Source: an uncultured Sphingomonadaceae bacterium
GTDB lineage: Bacteria > Pseudomonadota > Alphaproteobacteria > Sphingomonadales > Sphingomonadaceae
Assembly (NCBI GenBank): GCA_947493215.1
Contig: CANLQE010000002.1
Span: 248,001-312,000 of the forward strand
DNA: 64,000 nucleotides
Direction: 5' to 3'
Positions 53,241 through 62,647 of the stretch are shown one piece after another. Every line of letters starts with the position of its first letter. Within the stretch, counting starts at the first letter, position 1. Below the pieces are notes generated by a model. It was not told the origin of the DNA, searched no databases, and saw only the letters and a list, made by a program, of their open reading frames with translations. Both the position numbers and the translations under genes were made by a program.

Positions 53241-54131
53241 TCAAGCCAAATTCTGGTTCTCGTCAAGGCGATCCGCTGCCTTTTCGCTTTGCCGCCTGCT
53301 GGGAGACCATCCCGGGTGCCGGAACATATAACCGAACACATCCTTCATATTATTAGCTTTGGCGATGTCCTTTGCCATATTGATCCATTCAAAAAACGCG
53401 ATCTTGAACGGGTTGTTGGTCGTAACGGGTGTCACCGTGCCATAGACGATGGTGATATCATCCCGTTCTGCCTGATAGGTACCAAATATCCGGTCGTATA
53501 TCATCAAAACGCCGCCGTGGTTTTTATCCAGATATTCAGGGTTGGAGGCGTGATGGACGCGGTGATTGGAGGGTGTGTTTATGAAGCCCTCTAAAAAACC
53601 CAACTTCCCTATCCATCCGTTATGAATCCAGATCTGGTAGATCAGGCCTGCTGCCAATGTCACCAATATGCTGACCGGGTGAAAGCCAAGCCAGGCCAAT
53701 GGGAGGAAAAAAAGAACTTTCCCGGATATCAGGCTGGTCACTCCCAATCGGCTAGCAACCGACAAGTTCATATGGTTGGGCGTATGATGCACGCCGTGGG
53801 TGGCCCACATCCATCGGATTTCATGTCCAAAGCGGTGGTTCCAATAATAGCAAAATTCGACAGAAAAGAAGAGAAGTGCGAGCATTGCAACGCTGTTCAC
53901 TTCCAAAGTCATAATCCGATACTCATAGGCCCAGAAAAGAATCCCGGCGACGATCCCGGCAGTAAACAGATCGATGATGCGTTTGAGAAATGTGACACCG
54001 AAAGATGCCGCTGCTTCTGCCCAAGGATAGTTTTCCTTGCGCCGAAAAATGATCCAGGCGGCTTCCATCAAAGTCAAAACGGCCAGAAAAGCAATGATAC
54101 CCGTTTTGCCTTCATAGGTTCCAAATTCCAT
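53241..54131 (-). CDS. Sterol desaturase/fatty acid hydroxylase-family membrane enzyme
   Basis: The 296-residue protein has four hydrophobic segments and the histidine boxes of the non-haem di-iron family: NHRFGH (about 93-98), HGVHH (about 107-111) and NHRVHH (about 188-193). Members hydroxylate or desaturate lipid alkyl chains, for example sphingoid bases or ornithine lipids. AGGAGA lies before the ATG. Its stop is close to the sigma factor gene, and a Spy-like gene lies upstream, so a lipid-modifying role under envelope stress is plausible. Sphingomonads contain hydroxylated sphingolipids, but this enzyme's substrate is unknown. Confidence 0.8.
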   Translation of the reverse strand: MEFGTYEGKTGIIAFLAVLTLMEAAWIIFRRKENYPWAEAAASFGVTFLKRIIDLFTAGIVAGILFWAYEYRIMTLEVNSVAMLALLFFSVEFCYYWNHRFGHEIRWMWATHGVHHTPNHMNLSVASRLGVTSLISGKVLFFLPLAWLGFHPVSILVTLAAGLIYQIWIHNGWIGKLGFLEGFINTPSNHRVHHASNPEYLDKNHGGVLMIYDRIFGTYQAERDDITIVYGTVTPVTTNNPFKIAFFEWINMAKDIAKANNMKDVFGYMFRHPGWSPSRRQSEKAADRLDENQNLA

Positions 54132-54169
54132 TTTTATCTCCTGCGTTCAAACCCGGTAATAGGAAAGAT

Positions 54170-54215
54170 GCGGTGCCGACCGGTTCGGGGGAGGGACTGG
54201 TCTGGCCGGCACCGC
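54170..54215 (-). repeat. Hairpin between the Spy-like and hydroxylase genes
   Basis: GCGGTGCCG (54170-54178) and CGGCACCGC (54207-54215) form a perfect 9-bp stem around a 28-base loop that can pair further (ACCGGT/ACTGGT). It lies in the 98-base gap of the operon and may be an attenuator or an mRNA processing site. Confidence 0.45.
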
Positions 54216-54229
54216 TATTCAGGTGGGTA

Positions 54230-54676
54230 TTAACCGCGAATGCGCTTCATCATCTGCGCACGCTGTTCAGCCTGAATGTTCGCAAGAATGTGCATTTGTG
54301 ATTTGTCCAAAATTTGCGACAATTTTGAATTGGTATCATCTCGCTGACTGGAAATTTCGTCCCGAAGAGACAGCTTCTGACGAAAGGTCAGGCTCGGCTT
54401 TTCAGATCGGGAGATGCCATAGCGATTCAATATGTCCATCTGCGTTTGCATGCTCGCCCGCAAGATCGGTTTGACTTGGTTTTTTTGGGAATCCGTGAGG
54501 TTAAGTCTTACGCTGACATCGACAAGACGCTGTTCCAGCTGCTGTTGAGAGGTTTCACTCATTGTGCGATTTTGCGCCTGACCGGTCCCAGGAAACACCA
54601 TCATCATCGAAAGTGCGATCGCTGCTGCGACACCTCCATTCATCGTCCAGATGAATTTTGAAATTATATTTTGCAT
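54230..54676 (-). CDS. Spy/CpxP-like periplasmic chaperone
   Basis: The 148-residue precursor has a signal peptide (about 1-34, ending GTGQAQ). A helical domain follows with the LTxxQ motif LNLTDSQKNQVKPIL (58-72) and a second Q/R-rich helix ending in QRAQMMKRIRG. The motif is characteristic of Spy/CpxP-type chaperones that buffer misfolded periplasmic proteins. The sigma-E-like promoter 54723-54753 lies about 45 bases before the ATG. It leads the minus-strand unit that contains the hydroxylase-like gene, sigma, anti-sigma and second Spy-like gene. Confidence 0.8.
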   Translation of the reverse strand: MQNIISKFIWTMNGGVAAAIALSMMMVFPGTGQAQNRTMSETSQQQLEQRLVDVSVRLNLTDSQKNQVKPILRASMQTQMDILNRYGISRSEKPSLTFRQKLSLRDEISSQRDDTNSKLSQILDKSQMHILANIQAEQRAQMMKRIRG

Positions 54677-54944
54677 TATCTAAACTCCGTTATTTCGCCT
54701 GACCTTTTCAAGCGGTTCGGAGCCTTAGACGTCGAGGTCGTTGGAAATATTCCCGACGAACGAAAAATATTTTGTGGTTTGTCATTGTGTCCACTATTGC
54801 GCCCATAACGGACGCTGGGAGAACAGCGTTTAGTCGATATCCATTTCCGTTGTCGTTCACACGATTGTCGTCAAAGCCTGCAAGATAATTGGCAAGTTAG
54901 AATCGGGGTAGATAGTACAAACATCGCCCCGTCTTAACTAACCG
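54677..54944. promoter_or_regulatory. Intergenic region containing the sigma-module promoter
   Basis: Holds the sigma-E-like promoter (54723-54753) near its left end. The remainder, up to the stop of the CoA-transferase gene, shows no other clear signal and no strong terminator. Confidence 0.4.
54723..54753 (-). promoter_or_regulatory. Sigma-E-like promoter of the Spy-hydroxylase-sigma operon
   Basis: On the minus strand GGAATATTT (54753-54745), N13, CGTCTAAGG (54731-54723). The layout matches E. coli sigma-E-type GGAAC and GTCTAA elements and is repeated at 51730-51760. The Spy-like ATG lies about 45 bases downstream of the -10 region. Confidence 0.7.
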
Positions 54945-56246
54945 TCACCTCATCGAATTTTCCAATTCACCCCGAAATTTGGGATGCGCCAACTCGATCA
55001 GCGCCTCTGCTCTTTCGCTCAACGATTTGCCTTTCAAATCCGCAAGCCCATATTCCGTCACGACAATATGCGTATCATTGCGGGGAGTTGTCACAGGGCC
55101 ATCAAGGGTCGGCACGATGCGGGAAACCTCTCCACCTTTCGCAGTGGACCGGCAGGCGATAATCGATTTTCCGCCTTTGGATGCCGTCGCCCCGCGCACA
55201 AAGTCAAGTTGTCCGCCCGCGCCGCTATATTGCCGGCCCATCAAATGTTCCGAATTGCAGGCACCGCCCAAATTGACTTGCAGCGTGGCATTGACCGAAA
55301 CGACATTATCATTCTTGGAAACATGGCGCGGGTCGTTGACGATGTCCACAGGCGCGCTGTGCATCGCTGGATTGTCGTCCAGAAAATCATAAAAGGCGCG
55401 ATCCCCCATTGCGAAGGTAAAGACACTGCGTCCGTGATAGGTCGTCTTCGCCTGATTGGTGACCGCTCCGCATTGCGCCAGCCTCGCCAAAGCCGGGGTC
55501 ATCAGCTCCGTGTGAATACCAAGATCCTTACGATCCTCCAGCAGCGCACAGACCGCGCTAGGCAATGTCCCGATACCCATTTGCAGGCAGGCCCGGTCGC
55601 CGATCATATTGGCAATAATCTCGGCGATCTTCTGGTCTTCCGCACTGATCGGCGGACATATTTGTTCAGCGAGCGGAACATCATTGTCCACAACTACATC
55701 CACCTCGGAAATATGGAGCAGCGATTCCCCAAAAACGCGCGGCATATTCTCATTTACTTCGACGACCAGGCGCTTGGCGCTTCGGGCCGCCGTCGACGAA
55801 TAGTCATTGCTGGTTCCAAAGGTGAACCAGCCATGTCGGTCCATCGGCGATACGGTGGTGATAAAGGTGTCGAGAGGGACTTTATCTTTAAGCAGCCCCG
55901 GCGATTCACTAAACGCCACCGGAACAAACTCCACTGGCGGCGGGCCTCCTTCCGGAGCCTCTTTCAGCAGTGTACGTTCGATGCCGCTCAGGAACATGCA
56001 ATGGGGGCGAACGCGGTCAAGCAACGCGGACTTTAACAGCGTCTCCCCGGCATGGGCCATCGAATGAAAATACCACAATTTGAGGTCGTCGAGATTACCC
56101 GCCTCTACGCGCGCCGCTAGGGCGGCGAGCAATGCAGGCGGTTCGGCTACCGCCATGCCCATCGCAATATGGGCACCAGAGGGAATATTGGACACGGCCC
56201 GCGCCGCGCTCATCGATTTGGCTCGATATTGCTGCTGTAATGTCAT
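54945..56246 (-). CDS. Acetyl-CoA hydrolase/CoA-transferase family protein
   Basis: The 433-residue protein shows the two-domain class I CoA-transferase/acetyl-CoA hydrolase layout. It has the G-MGIGTLP-type stretch GDRACLQMGIGTLPSAVCALL, a GIHTELMTP segment with the candidate catalytic Glu, and the C-terminal SVNATLQVNLGGACNSE and LDFVRGA motifs. Members move CoA between acetyl-CoA and acids such as 4-hydroxybutyrate, or hydrolyse acetyl-CoA. It starts 10 bases after the alcohol dehydrogenase gene, so the two form one minus-strand unit. The acid partner is unknown. Confidence 0.8.
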   Translation of the reverse strand: MTLQQQYRAKSMSAARAVSNIPSGAHIAMGMAVAEPPALLAALAARVEAGNLDDLKLWYFHSMAHAGETLLKSALLDRVRPHCMFLSGIERTLLKEAPEGGPPPVEFVPVAFSESPGLLKDKVPLDTFITTVSPMDRHGWFTFGTSNDYSSTAARSAKRLVVEVNENMPRVFGESLLHISEVDVVVDNDVPLAEQICPPISAEDQKIAEIIANMIGDRACLQMGIGTLPSAVCALLEDRKDLGIHTELMTPALARLAQCGAVTNQAKTTYHGRSVFTFAMGDRAFYDFLDDNPAMHSAPVDIVNDPRHVSKNDNVVSVNATLQVNLGGACNSEHLMGRQYSGAGGQLDFVRGATASKGGKSIIACRSTAKGGEVSRIVPTLDGPVTTPRNDTHIVVTEYGLADLKGKSLSERAEALIELAHPKFRGELENSMR

Positions 56247-56256
56247 CTGTGCGCGA

Positions 56257-57333
56257 TCAGGGCTGAATTGCGATTTTCAGGACACCGTCGCGCTGGTTCG
56301 CGAATAGGTCATAAGCCGTCTCGATATCATCGAGCGCAAAATGATGGGTGACCAACGGGCTGGCATCGACACGGCCAGACCCGATCACGTCCATCAACCG
56401 GCGCATGCGTTCTTTACCGCCTGGGCAAAGCGTACTGACAATCTTATTATCGCCGAGGCCTGCTGAAAACGCATCAAGTGGTATCGTGAGATCTTCGGAA
56501 TAGACACCGAGCGAAGACAATGTTCCGCCGGGCCGCAGAACCCGCAAGGCACCTTCAAAAGTCTCTGTCTTGCCCAGCGCTTCAATCGACACATCGACCC
56601 CGCGGCCATCGGTAATCCGCATGATCTCATCCACCGGATCGACCTTGCTGAAATCGACAATATGATCCGCGCCCATGCTGCGCGACATTTCCATCCGTTC
56701 GGGAACCGACTCAACTCCGATGATAGTGGTAGCGCCCATCATTTTCGCGCCAGCGGTTGCGCAAAGACCGATTGGTCCCTGAGCGAAGACAGCCACCGTA
56801 TCGCCAATTTGAATCTTACCGGATTCTGCCCCGCTAAATCCGGTCGACAGGATATCAGGACACATCAGAACCTGTTCGTCGGTTAATCCATCCGGTACCG
56901 GTGCGAGATTAGCCATGGCGTCGGGCACTTTGAGATATTCCGCCTGTGCGCCGTCAATCGTATTGCCGAACCGCCAGCCACCCATGGATTTCCAGCCGTG
57001 TCCGGTCTGACCGCCGCACTGGGAATGAAAACCGCACATAGAAGCATAGGATGTGCCGGTCGGTGTAATTGCGCCAGCGATCACCCGCTGGCCTTCGGTA
57101 AATCCCTCAACAGCGGATCCGAGTTTTTCGATGATCCCAACTGGTTCATGACCAATGGTCAAGCCGGTTTCCACCGGATATTCGCCCTTCAATATGTGGA
57201 CGTCTGTTCCGCAAATGGTGGTCGTTGTTATCCGGATCAACGCATCGAGGGGACCGATATCGGGAATTGGTTTTTCACCAAGAATAATCCTGCCGGGCTC
57301 AATAAAAATCGCCGCTTTCATGTGGTTTTCCAT
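56257..57333 (-). CDS. Zinc-dependent alcohol dehydrogenase (medium-chain, secondary ADH-like)
   Basis: The 358-residue protein has the zinc-site CGTDVH and GHEPVG motifs and the coenzyme-binding GPIGLCATAGAKMMG. It resembles bacterial secondary-alcohol dehydrogenases such as that of Thermoanaerobacter in segments like VIAGAITPTG and GWRFGN. It oxidises an alcohol to a ketone or aldehyde with NAD(P). ATG 57333 was chosen because GGAG lies 6 bases upstream; the open frame runs on to 57459, but that part has no domain. It precedes the CoA-transferase gene by 10 bases, hinting at a short alcohol-to-acid-CoA route. The substrate is not identifiable. Confidence 0.85.
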   Translation of the reverse strand: MENHMKAAIFIEPGRIILGEKPIPDIGPLDALIRITTTTICGTDVHILKGEYPVETGLTIGHEPVGIIEKLGSAVEGFTEGQRVIAGAITPTGTSYASMCGFHSQCGGQTGHGWKSMGGWRFGNTIDGAQAEYLKVPDAMANLAPVPDGLTDEQVLMCPDILSTGFSGAESGKIQIGDTVAVFAQGPIGLCATAGAKMMGATTIIGVESVPERMEMSRSMGADHIVDFSKVDPVDEIMRITDGRGVDVSIEALGKTETFEGALRVLRPGGTLSSLGVYSEDLTIPLDAFSAGLGDNKIVSTLCPGGKERMRRLMDVIGSGRVDASPLVTHHFALDDIETAYDLFANQRDGVLKIAIQP

Positions 57334-57599
57334 TGGGGGCTCCATAGCAATATAAGAGTGGCCCGGAGAATTAAGGAAAATCCGCGAAAGCGTCTCTACG
57401 CAAATGCGCGTAGCTGCTGCCATGCAAAGCCGTTCAACGGCATCGGTGATCCGTAACAATACCTATCGCCTGACCGCTCGCGCAATCCTAAATTCGCCGT
57501 TCTTATAATCGATTATGGGAGGAGCAGCGTGTTGATACATAAGGACAATTTGATAGTTGTCGGTGTCGATGCAAAAAAGCTGACCAGTTTCTACACCTG

Positions 57600-58337
57600 A
57601 TGCCCCGGCCCTTGAAATCCGCGTCGGCAGAGCGCGATAGCCTCTATTCCATAAGCGGCCTGACAAAAATCTACGGCGAAGGCCCAACGGCTGTTTCAGC
57701 CTTGCGCGGGGTCGACCTGGATCTGCCCAAATCCGCCATGGTGGTGCTGCTCGGAGCCAGCGGGTCAGGGAAATCAACCTTTCTCAACATCATCGGCGGA
57801 TTGGATGAAGCCACTGCTGGGACGGTGATGTTCGAGGATCAGGAGTTAACCGCACTTGGCCCGTCTGCGCTAACCGAATATAGGCGAAATTCCGTCAGTT
57901 TCGTGTTCCAGTTCTACAATCTAGTAGCTTCCCTTACCGCACGGGAAAATGTCGCGCTGATCACAGAGATTGCCGAAGATCCGATGACGCCTGAGGAGGC
58001 CCTAACCATGGTGGGACTGGAAGGCCGCATTGATCATTTCCCGTCCCAGCTTTCCGGTGGTGAACAACAAAGAGTAGCTATTGCCCGCGCCATTGCCAAA
58101 CGGCCGAAAGTGATGCTGTGCGACGAGCCCACGGGTGCTCTCGATAGTCAGACCGGGGTGAGAGTTCTTGAGGCGCTCGATCAGGTTAACCGGGAGCTTG
58201 GCACCACGACGCTCCTCATCACCCATAATGTCGTGATTGCTGATATGGCCGACAGGCTGTTGCGCTTTGCCGATGGCGCTCTGGTTGAAGATCGCGATAA
58301 CCCCAACCGCGTCGCGCCCTCTGAACTGCAATGGTAA
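57600..58337 (+). CDS. ABC transporter ATPase (MacB/LolD/DevA-like)
   Basis: The 245-residue protein has Walker A G52-T60 (GASGSGKST), Q-loop Q104, signature LSGGEQQ (151-157) and Walker B with D175-E176 (CDEPTGALD). It is an energising subunit of the type that partners FtsX-like permeases. The ATG follows no strong Shine-Dalgarno. It overlaps the permease gene by 7 bases, and the adaptor gene follows, so it forms a DevABC/MacAB-like exporter operon. The exported compound is unknown. Confidence 0.85.
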   Translation: MPRPLKSASAERDSLYSISGLTKIYGEGPTAVSALRGVDLDLPKSAMVVLLGASGSGKSTFLNIIGGLDEATAGTVMFEDQELTALGPSALTEYRRNSVSFVFQFYNLVASLTARENVALITEIAEDPMTPEEALTMVGLEGRIDHFPSQLSGGEQQRVAIARAIAKRPKVMLCDEPTGALDSQTGVRVLEALDQVNRELGTTTLLITHNVVIADMADRLLRFADGALVEDRDNPNRVAPSELQW

Positions 58338-60715
58338 AGCTGCCTGCCTGGCTCGGGTCGCTGGACCGCAAGCTGCTGCGCGATATCTGGCGCCTGCGAT
58401 CGCAAGCCTTGGCCATCGCGCTTGTCATTGCTGCTGGCATCGGAATGGTGGTGATGTCGTTCGGAATGATGCGCTCTTTAGAGGCCAGCCGCGACACCTA
58501 TTATGACCGTTACCGCTTCGCCGATATTTTCGCGTCCGCCGTGCGCGTGCCGGACAGCCTGCTCGACGACATTCGTGCCATTAATGGCGTCAGCGTTGTC
58601 GAAGGCCGATTGACCAGCGGAGCAACGCTGGACATTCCCGGTATATCGGAACCGATAACCGCACGCATACACTCCCTGCCAGCCTCTGGCATGCCAGCCG
58701 TCAATGCCTTGGTCTTGCGTAGCGGTCGGTTACCAGACCCCAGCCGCCCGGATGAAGTGTTGGCCAGTGAAAAATTTGCCGAGGCCGCCCGCATCGGGCT
58801 AGGCGATGATATTGACGGGCTGCTTTATGGCAAAAGACAACAGTTTCGTATCGTGGGAACGGTGCTGTCACCGGAATATGTCTATGCCATCGGGCCGGGT
58901 CAGATTTTTCCGGATAATCGCCGTTTTGGCGTACTGTGGATGGGCCAGGAGCATCTTTCTGCCGCGCTTAACTCAACCAATAGTTTCAACGAAGCGCTGA
59001 TCCGGCTTGAACGCGGCGGCAATGTGCAGGATGTGATCGACCGGGTTGACGTCATCCTGGAGCGCTATGGTGGGCGAGGAGCAACACCGAGAGAGGATCA
59101 ACTTTCTGATCGCTTTCTGGAAAACGAACTGACCCAGCTGAGCAGCATGACCGCCATTCTTCCGCCGATATTCCTCGGCGTGGCGGCGTTTCTAATCAAC
59201 ATGGTGCTGTCACGGCTGGTCGAATCCGAACGGGAGATTATCGGCCTGCTCACCGCCTTTGGTTATCGCAGCAGAACGATCATGTTCCACTATGTCAAAC
59301 TGGCCTTAGTGTTATCGATCCCTGGTTTAGCGCTCGGCCTCTTGTTGGGATCATGGATGGGTCGCGGTTTGGCTGGCCTGTATCAGGATTTTTTTGTCTT
59401 TCCGTTCCTGACCTATCGCGCGGGCTTTGACGTGTTCTTCATATCCTGTCTGGTTGCGATCCTCGTGGTGCTATTGGGCGCGGCGCAGACAGTCCGCCGG
59501 ATTGGCAAACTGACCGCGGCCGAAGCGATGCGTCCGCCCGTACCACCCAATTATTCAGGCGGGTTCGCTCGTTTGGTTGGACGGATAAAAGGTCTGGATG
59601 AACCCACGCGGATCATCTTGCGCGGAGTTGCTCGCCGGCCACTACGCTCGCTTCTGGGCTCTTTCGGCGTCGCTGCGGCGCTGGGCCTTTACATCACTTC
59701 CGCGGGATCGACTGACAATGTCCGCATGATGATCGACCTCATGTTCAATCAAGCCAACCGGGCTGATGTAAATGTGGTTTTCTCCGAAGACCGGGATGAC
59801 CGCGCCCTGTTTGAGCTTGCCCGGCTGCCCGGTGTTATGCGCGTTGAACCTGTACGCTATGTCGGCGCCAAATTGAGCGCTGGGCATCGTTCCAAATCAG
59901 AGACGATCACCGGGATGAGACCGGCAGGCGATCTCAATAGGCTGATCGATCTCGACAATGGGATTGTCGAACCACCAACCCAGGGCCTGATGATATCCTA
60001 TGGCTTGTCAAAGGAACTGGCTGTTGGTCCTGGCGATATGGTCGATATACAAGTTACCGACGGGCGGCGACCCCAAGTCAGCATGCCAGTGACCAGCATC
60101 CTCAGCAGTCCGGTGAGTAATCCCGCCTATGTTGATTTCAAAAATCTCGGCCCGATTATGCGAGAAGCGGAACTTTCCTCTGGCGCCTATCTAAGCGTTG
60201 ATGCCACCCAAACCGACAAGCTTTATCGGCGGCTCAAGGACATGCCGATGATCGCGGGATTTTCGCAACGCTCGGCAGCCCTTCGCGGTATTGAAGAAAC
60301 TATCGGCGAAACCATGGGGATCGTCAGACTGTTCAACGTCGCTTTCTCCGGCTTAATCGTATTTGGGGTGATCTATAACAACGCCCGGATCAGTCTGGCA
60401 GAACGCGCCCGTGATCTGGTCTCGCTGCGGGTACTCGGTTATCGCCGATCCGAAGTGTCCTACATATTACTGGGCGAACTGGCGTTGATAGTGATGGCCG
60501 GACTGCCGCTGGGCATGATGTTCGGATATTATTTGTCCCTGCAAATCAGCGAAGCGGTAAGCGGTGATCTGTTCATCATCCCCTTTGCCCTGTCGGCCGC
60601 GACGGTCGCTTTTGCGATATTGATCGTGCTGATAACTGCCGCCTTGTCTGCACTGTTTGTCCGCGGGCGACTGGACCGGCTTAATCTTGTTAGCGTTTTG
60701 AAAACGAGGGAATGA
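58331..60715 (+). CDS. FtsX-like ABC permease
   Basis: The 794-residue protein has two FtsX-type units. A transmembrane helix at about 22-42 is followed by a large periplasmic domain, then membrane helices near 270-295, 320-345 and 365-390, a second periplasmic domain, and a final group near 675-790. This is the size of the long DevC/LolE-like permeases. The ATG overlaps the ATPase stop by 7 bases. It works with the ATPase and the HlyD-like adaptor to export a substrate, such as a lipid or drug, from the periplasm or inner membrane. Confidence 0.85.
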   Translation: MVKLPAWLGSLDRKLLRDIWRLRSQALAIALVIAAGIGMVVMSFGMMRSLEASRDTYYDRYRFADIFASAVRVPDSLLDDIRAINGVSVVEGRLTSGATLDIPGISEPITARIHSLPASGMPAVNALVLRSGRLPDPSRPDEVLASEKFAEAARIGLGDDIDGLLYGKRQQFRIVGTVLSPEYVYAIGPGQIFPDNRRFGVLWMGQEHLSAALNSTNSFNEALIRLERGGNVQDVIDRVDVILERYGGRGATPREDQLSDRFLENELTQLSSMTAILPPIFLGVAAFLINMVLSRLVESEREIIGLLTAFGYRSRTIMFHYVKLALVLSIPGLALGLLLGSWMGRGLAGLYQDFFVFPFLTYRAGFDVFFISCLVAILVVLLGAAQTVRRIGKLTAAEAMRPPVPPNYSGGFARLVGRIKGLDEPTRIILRGVARRPLRSLLGSFGVAAALGLYITSAGSTDNVRMMIDLMFNQANRADVNVVFSEDRDDRALFELARLPGVMRVEPVRYVGAKLSAGHRSKSETITGMRPAGDLNRLIDLDNGIVEPPTQGLMISYGLSKELAVGPGDMVDIQVTDGRRPQVSMPVTSILSSPVSNPAYVDFKNLGPIMREAELSSGAYLSVDATQTDKLYRRLKDMPMIAGFSQRSAALRGIEETIGETMGIVRLFNVAFSGLIVFGVIYNNARISLAERARDLVSLRVLGYRRSEVSYILLGELALIVMAGLPLGMMFGYYLSLQISEAVSGDLFIIPFALSAATVAFAILIVLITAALSALFVRGRLDRLNLVSVLKTRE

Positions 60716-60719
60716 ACTA

Positions 60720-61940
60720 ATGGCCAATAAACATTTCAGTCGCCCCGGGCCAAGAATTCTGATCGGATCGATCATAATACTCATATTGGTCGCGATCTTC
60801 TTTTCCGTCCGCACCCCACCGATTGAGGTTGATACGGCAGAGGTTGTTGAGGCCACTCTGCTAGTAACAATTAATGACGAAGGCGAAACGCGTGTCCGCG
60901 ATATGTATGTCGTGGCCGCACCGATTAATGGCCGTTTGTTGAGGATCGATCTGGAGGCGGGAGATCAGGTCGTGGCCGGTCAAACGGTTGTGGCCCGCAT
61001 GATGCCCGCGGAGCCCGATTTTCAAAACCCGCGCAGCGAAGCCGAGATCAGGGCGCATGTCCGGGCCCTGCAAGCCAATGTGCGATCCTCTGCCGCTAGG
61101 ATCAGTCAAGCGCAGGCCGACCGCGCCCTGGCCATCGCCAATTTCGAACGGACTGATGCCATATTCAAACGTGGCTTTGCTACCAAGACCGCGCATGACG
61201 CCGCTAGAGCTGCCCGCGACAGCAGCGTGGCGCAAGTCACCGAAGCCTTACAAACCCACAAAACCGTGCAATTTGACCTCAAAGCAGCGCAAGCCAGCCT
61301 AATGGGCCCTTCCGTCGGTAATAGCCGCGCCAAAGCATTAAACATAACGTCTCCTGAAAGCGGCTCAATATTACGGGTGACGCAGGAAAGCGAAACGTTG
61401 CTCACCGCGGGCTCTACGATCATGGAATTGGGCGATCCGGTGGATATCGAGATTGTCACCGATCTTCTGTCAAGCGATGCGGTCAAAATAAAAATGGGCA
61501 GTGATGTACTTATCGATAATTGGGGCGGTGATCGCCCGCTAAAAGGCAAGGTCCAGCGGATAGAGCCATTTGGCTTCACCAAGGTATCCGCCTTGGGCGT
61601 GGAGGAACAGCGCGTGAATGTCATTATAGACTTTGTCGATCCGCAAACTGCCCGGGCGCGGCTTGGTCATGGCTATCGTGTGATTGTCCGGCTGGTCGAA
61701 TGGTCGGGCGACAACATCCTGCAAGTGCCAATTAGCGCGCTGTTCCGCGACTCTGGCATATGGTCCGTTTTCGAAATGCGCGATGGCAAGGCCAGACTGG
61801 TTCCGGTCAAAGTTGGTCGGATGAATGATGAGCGCGCCCAGATATTGGACGGGTTGGAAACAGGAGCTTCTGTCATCCTCCACCCCAGCGAAAAGATTGA
61901 GGACGGAACGTCGGTTAGACTTCGAAATTCTTCAACATAA
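60720..61940 (+). CDS. HlyD-family periplasmic adaptor of the ABC exporter
   Basis: The 406-residue protein has an N-terminal membrane anchor (about 13-30), a lipoyl half-domain with VAAPINGRLLRIDLEAGDQVVAGQTVVARM, a long coiled-coil hairpin (about 105-195) and the second half with NITSPESGSILRV, followed by a beta-barrel. It links the ABC permease to an outer-membrane channel that is not encoded here. It begins 4 bases after the permease stop. The final 26 bases overlap the XRE-like frame on the opposite strand. Confidence 0.85.
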   Translation: MANKHFSRPGPRILIGSIIILILVAIFFSVRTPPIEVDTAEVVEATLLVTINDEGETRVRDMYVVAAPINGRLLRIDLEAGDQVVAGQTVVARMMPAEPDFQNPRSEAEIRAHVRALQANVRSSAARISQAQADRALAIANFERTDAIFKRGFATKTAHDAARAARDSSVAQVTEALQTHKTVQFDLKAAQASLMGPSVGNSRAKALNITSPESGSILRVTQESETLLTAGSTIMELGDPVDIEIVTDLLSSDAVKIKMGSDVLIDNWGGDRPLKGKVQRIEPFGFTKVSALGVEEQRVNVIIDFVDPQTARARLGHGYRVIVRLVEWSGDNILQVPISALFRDSGIWSVFEMRDGKARLVPVKVGRMNDERAQILDGLETGASVILHPSEKIEDGTSVRLRNSST

Positions 61941-62181
61941 CTAGATACCGTTTACTGGGAAACACGTAGTCACAAATAGAAATCACCCCACTTAAACGTT
62001 TTTCACTCATCAGCGCCACGGGTTCTCTGCCCAAAGCTTTCGCAATCCGGGCCAAAACTAACATGCTAGGGCTACGTCTTCCAAGTTCAGTACCGCCTAC
62101 AAAGGTAAGAGAAATTTGCGCTTCGAACGCCAATTTTTCTTGAGAGAACGCTAATTTGTGACTATATTTCCGTAACTTAAT
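61915..62181 (-). pseudogene. XRE-type helix-turn-helix protein without a normal start codon
   Basis: The frame encodes a recognisable HTH_3 domain. It runs from an RKYSHKLAFSQEKLAFEAQ segment through GRRSPSMLVLARIAKALGREPVALM, matching the SQEELA..GRRNPSL..LLRIAKAL pattern of XRE repressors. No ATG or GTG lies in frame at the N-terminus: upstream codons run to an in-frame TAA just past 62202. An ATT at 62181 or a TTG at 62133 (mid-domain) are the only candidates, while the ATG codons at 62190-62205 are in another frame and end at TAA. It may be decayed, use a rare start, or carry a single-base shift. Its end overlaps the adaptor stop. Confidence 0.5.
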
Positions 62182-62247
62182 CGAGCACCGTCCACATACG
62201 CATTATTGCGTATCGCTTCGCGCTGCATCTCGTTCCAAATATTGGAT

Positions 62248-62607
62248 ATGACCTGGAAAACAATACGCCTTGAACTGGCCCGAACCGCTGATCATCCCAA
62301 TGGATCATCCGCTCATGCTTATGTGTTTCGCGTCCCGCTTGATGATGAAGGACTGATCGATCCGTCCGCGCTTCGTAAAGCAGAAAAACGCCCGGTGGTC
62401 CGGCGCTTCTGGCCAGGGGAACGGGATCAAAATGGTGTTGTCATATCCAGCAAGAAGGGCTGGGCCTTTTCCTACAAGGTCGGCGATGATGATGACGAAG
62501 TCATATTCGGACTGCAAAGCCATCCCATCAAGATCGGCGAATATCTGACCATAACCGAAACCGACGGTAGTGAACTGCCGTTCAAAGTGGTCGGCTGCCA
62601 CGAATAG
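62248..62607 (+). CDS. Small hypothetical protein
   Basis: The 119-residue protein begins MTWKTIRLELARTADHPNGSS and includes YVFRVPLDDEGLIDP, a basic segment (RKAEKRPVVRRFWPG), an acidic DDDDE cluster and an ITETDGSELPFKVVG tail, consistent with a small beta-rich cytosolic protein. I recognise no family. ATG 62248 was chosen since the earlier TTG at 62206 adds no sensible sequence; GGAT just upstream is only a weak Shine-Dalgarno. It lies 41 bases before a secreted protein on the same strand. Confidence 0.6.
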   Translation: MTWKTIRLELARTADHPNGSSAHAYVFRVPLDDEGLIDPSALRKAEKRPVVRRFWPGERDQNGVVISSKKGWAFSYKVGDDDDEVIFGLQSHPIKIGEYLTITETDGSELPFKVVGCHE

Positions 62608-62647
62608 GGCTTGTTTAGCAAGCGGGGGCAAAAATGGAGGAACCATC

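Noticed and set aside
53622-54233. 203-residue open frame on plus strand
   Set aside because: Antisense to the hydroxylase-like gene with clear His boxes; no coding evidence of its own.
54984-56036. 350-residue open frame on plus strand
   Set aside because: It is antisense to the CoA-transferase gene, is very rich in Arg/His, and has no domain; a shadow frame of a GC-rich gene.
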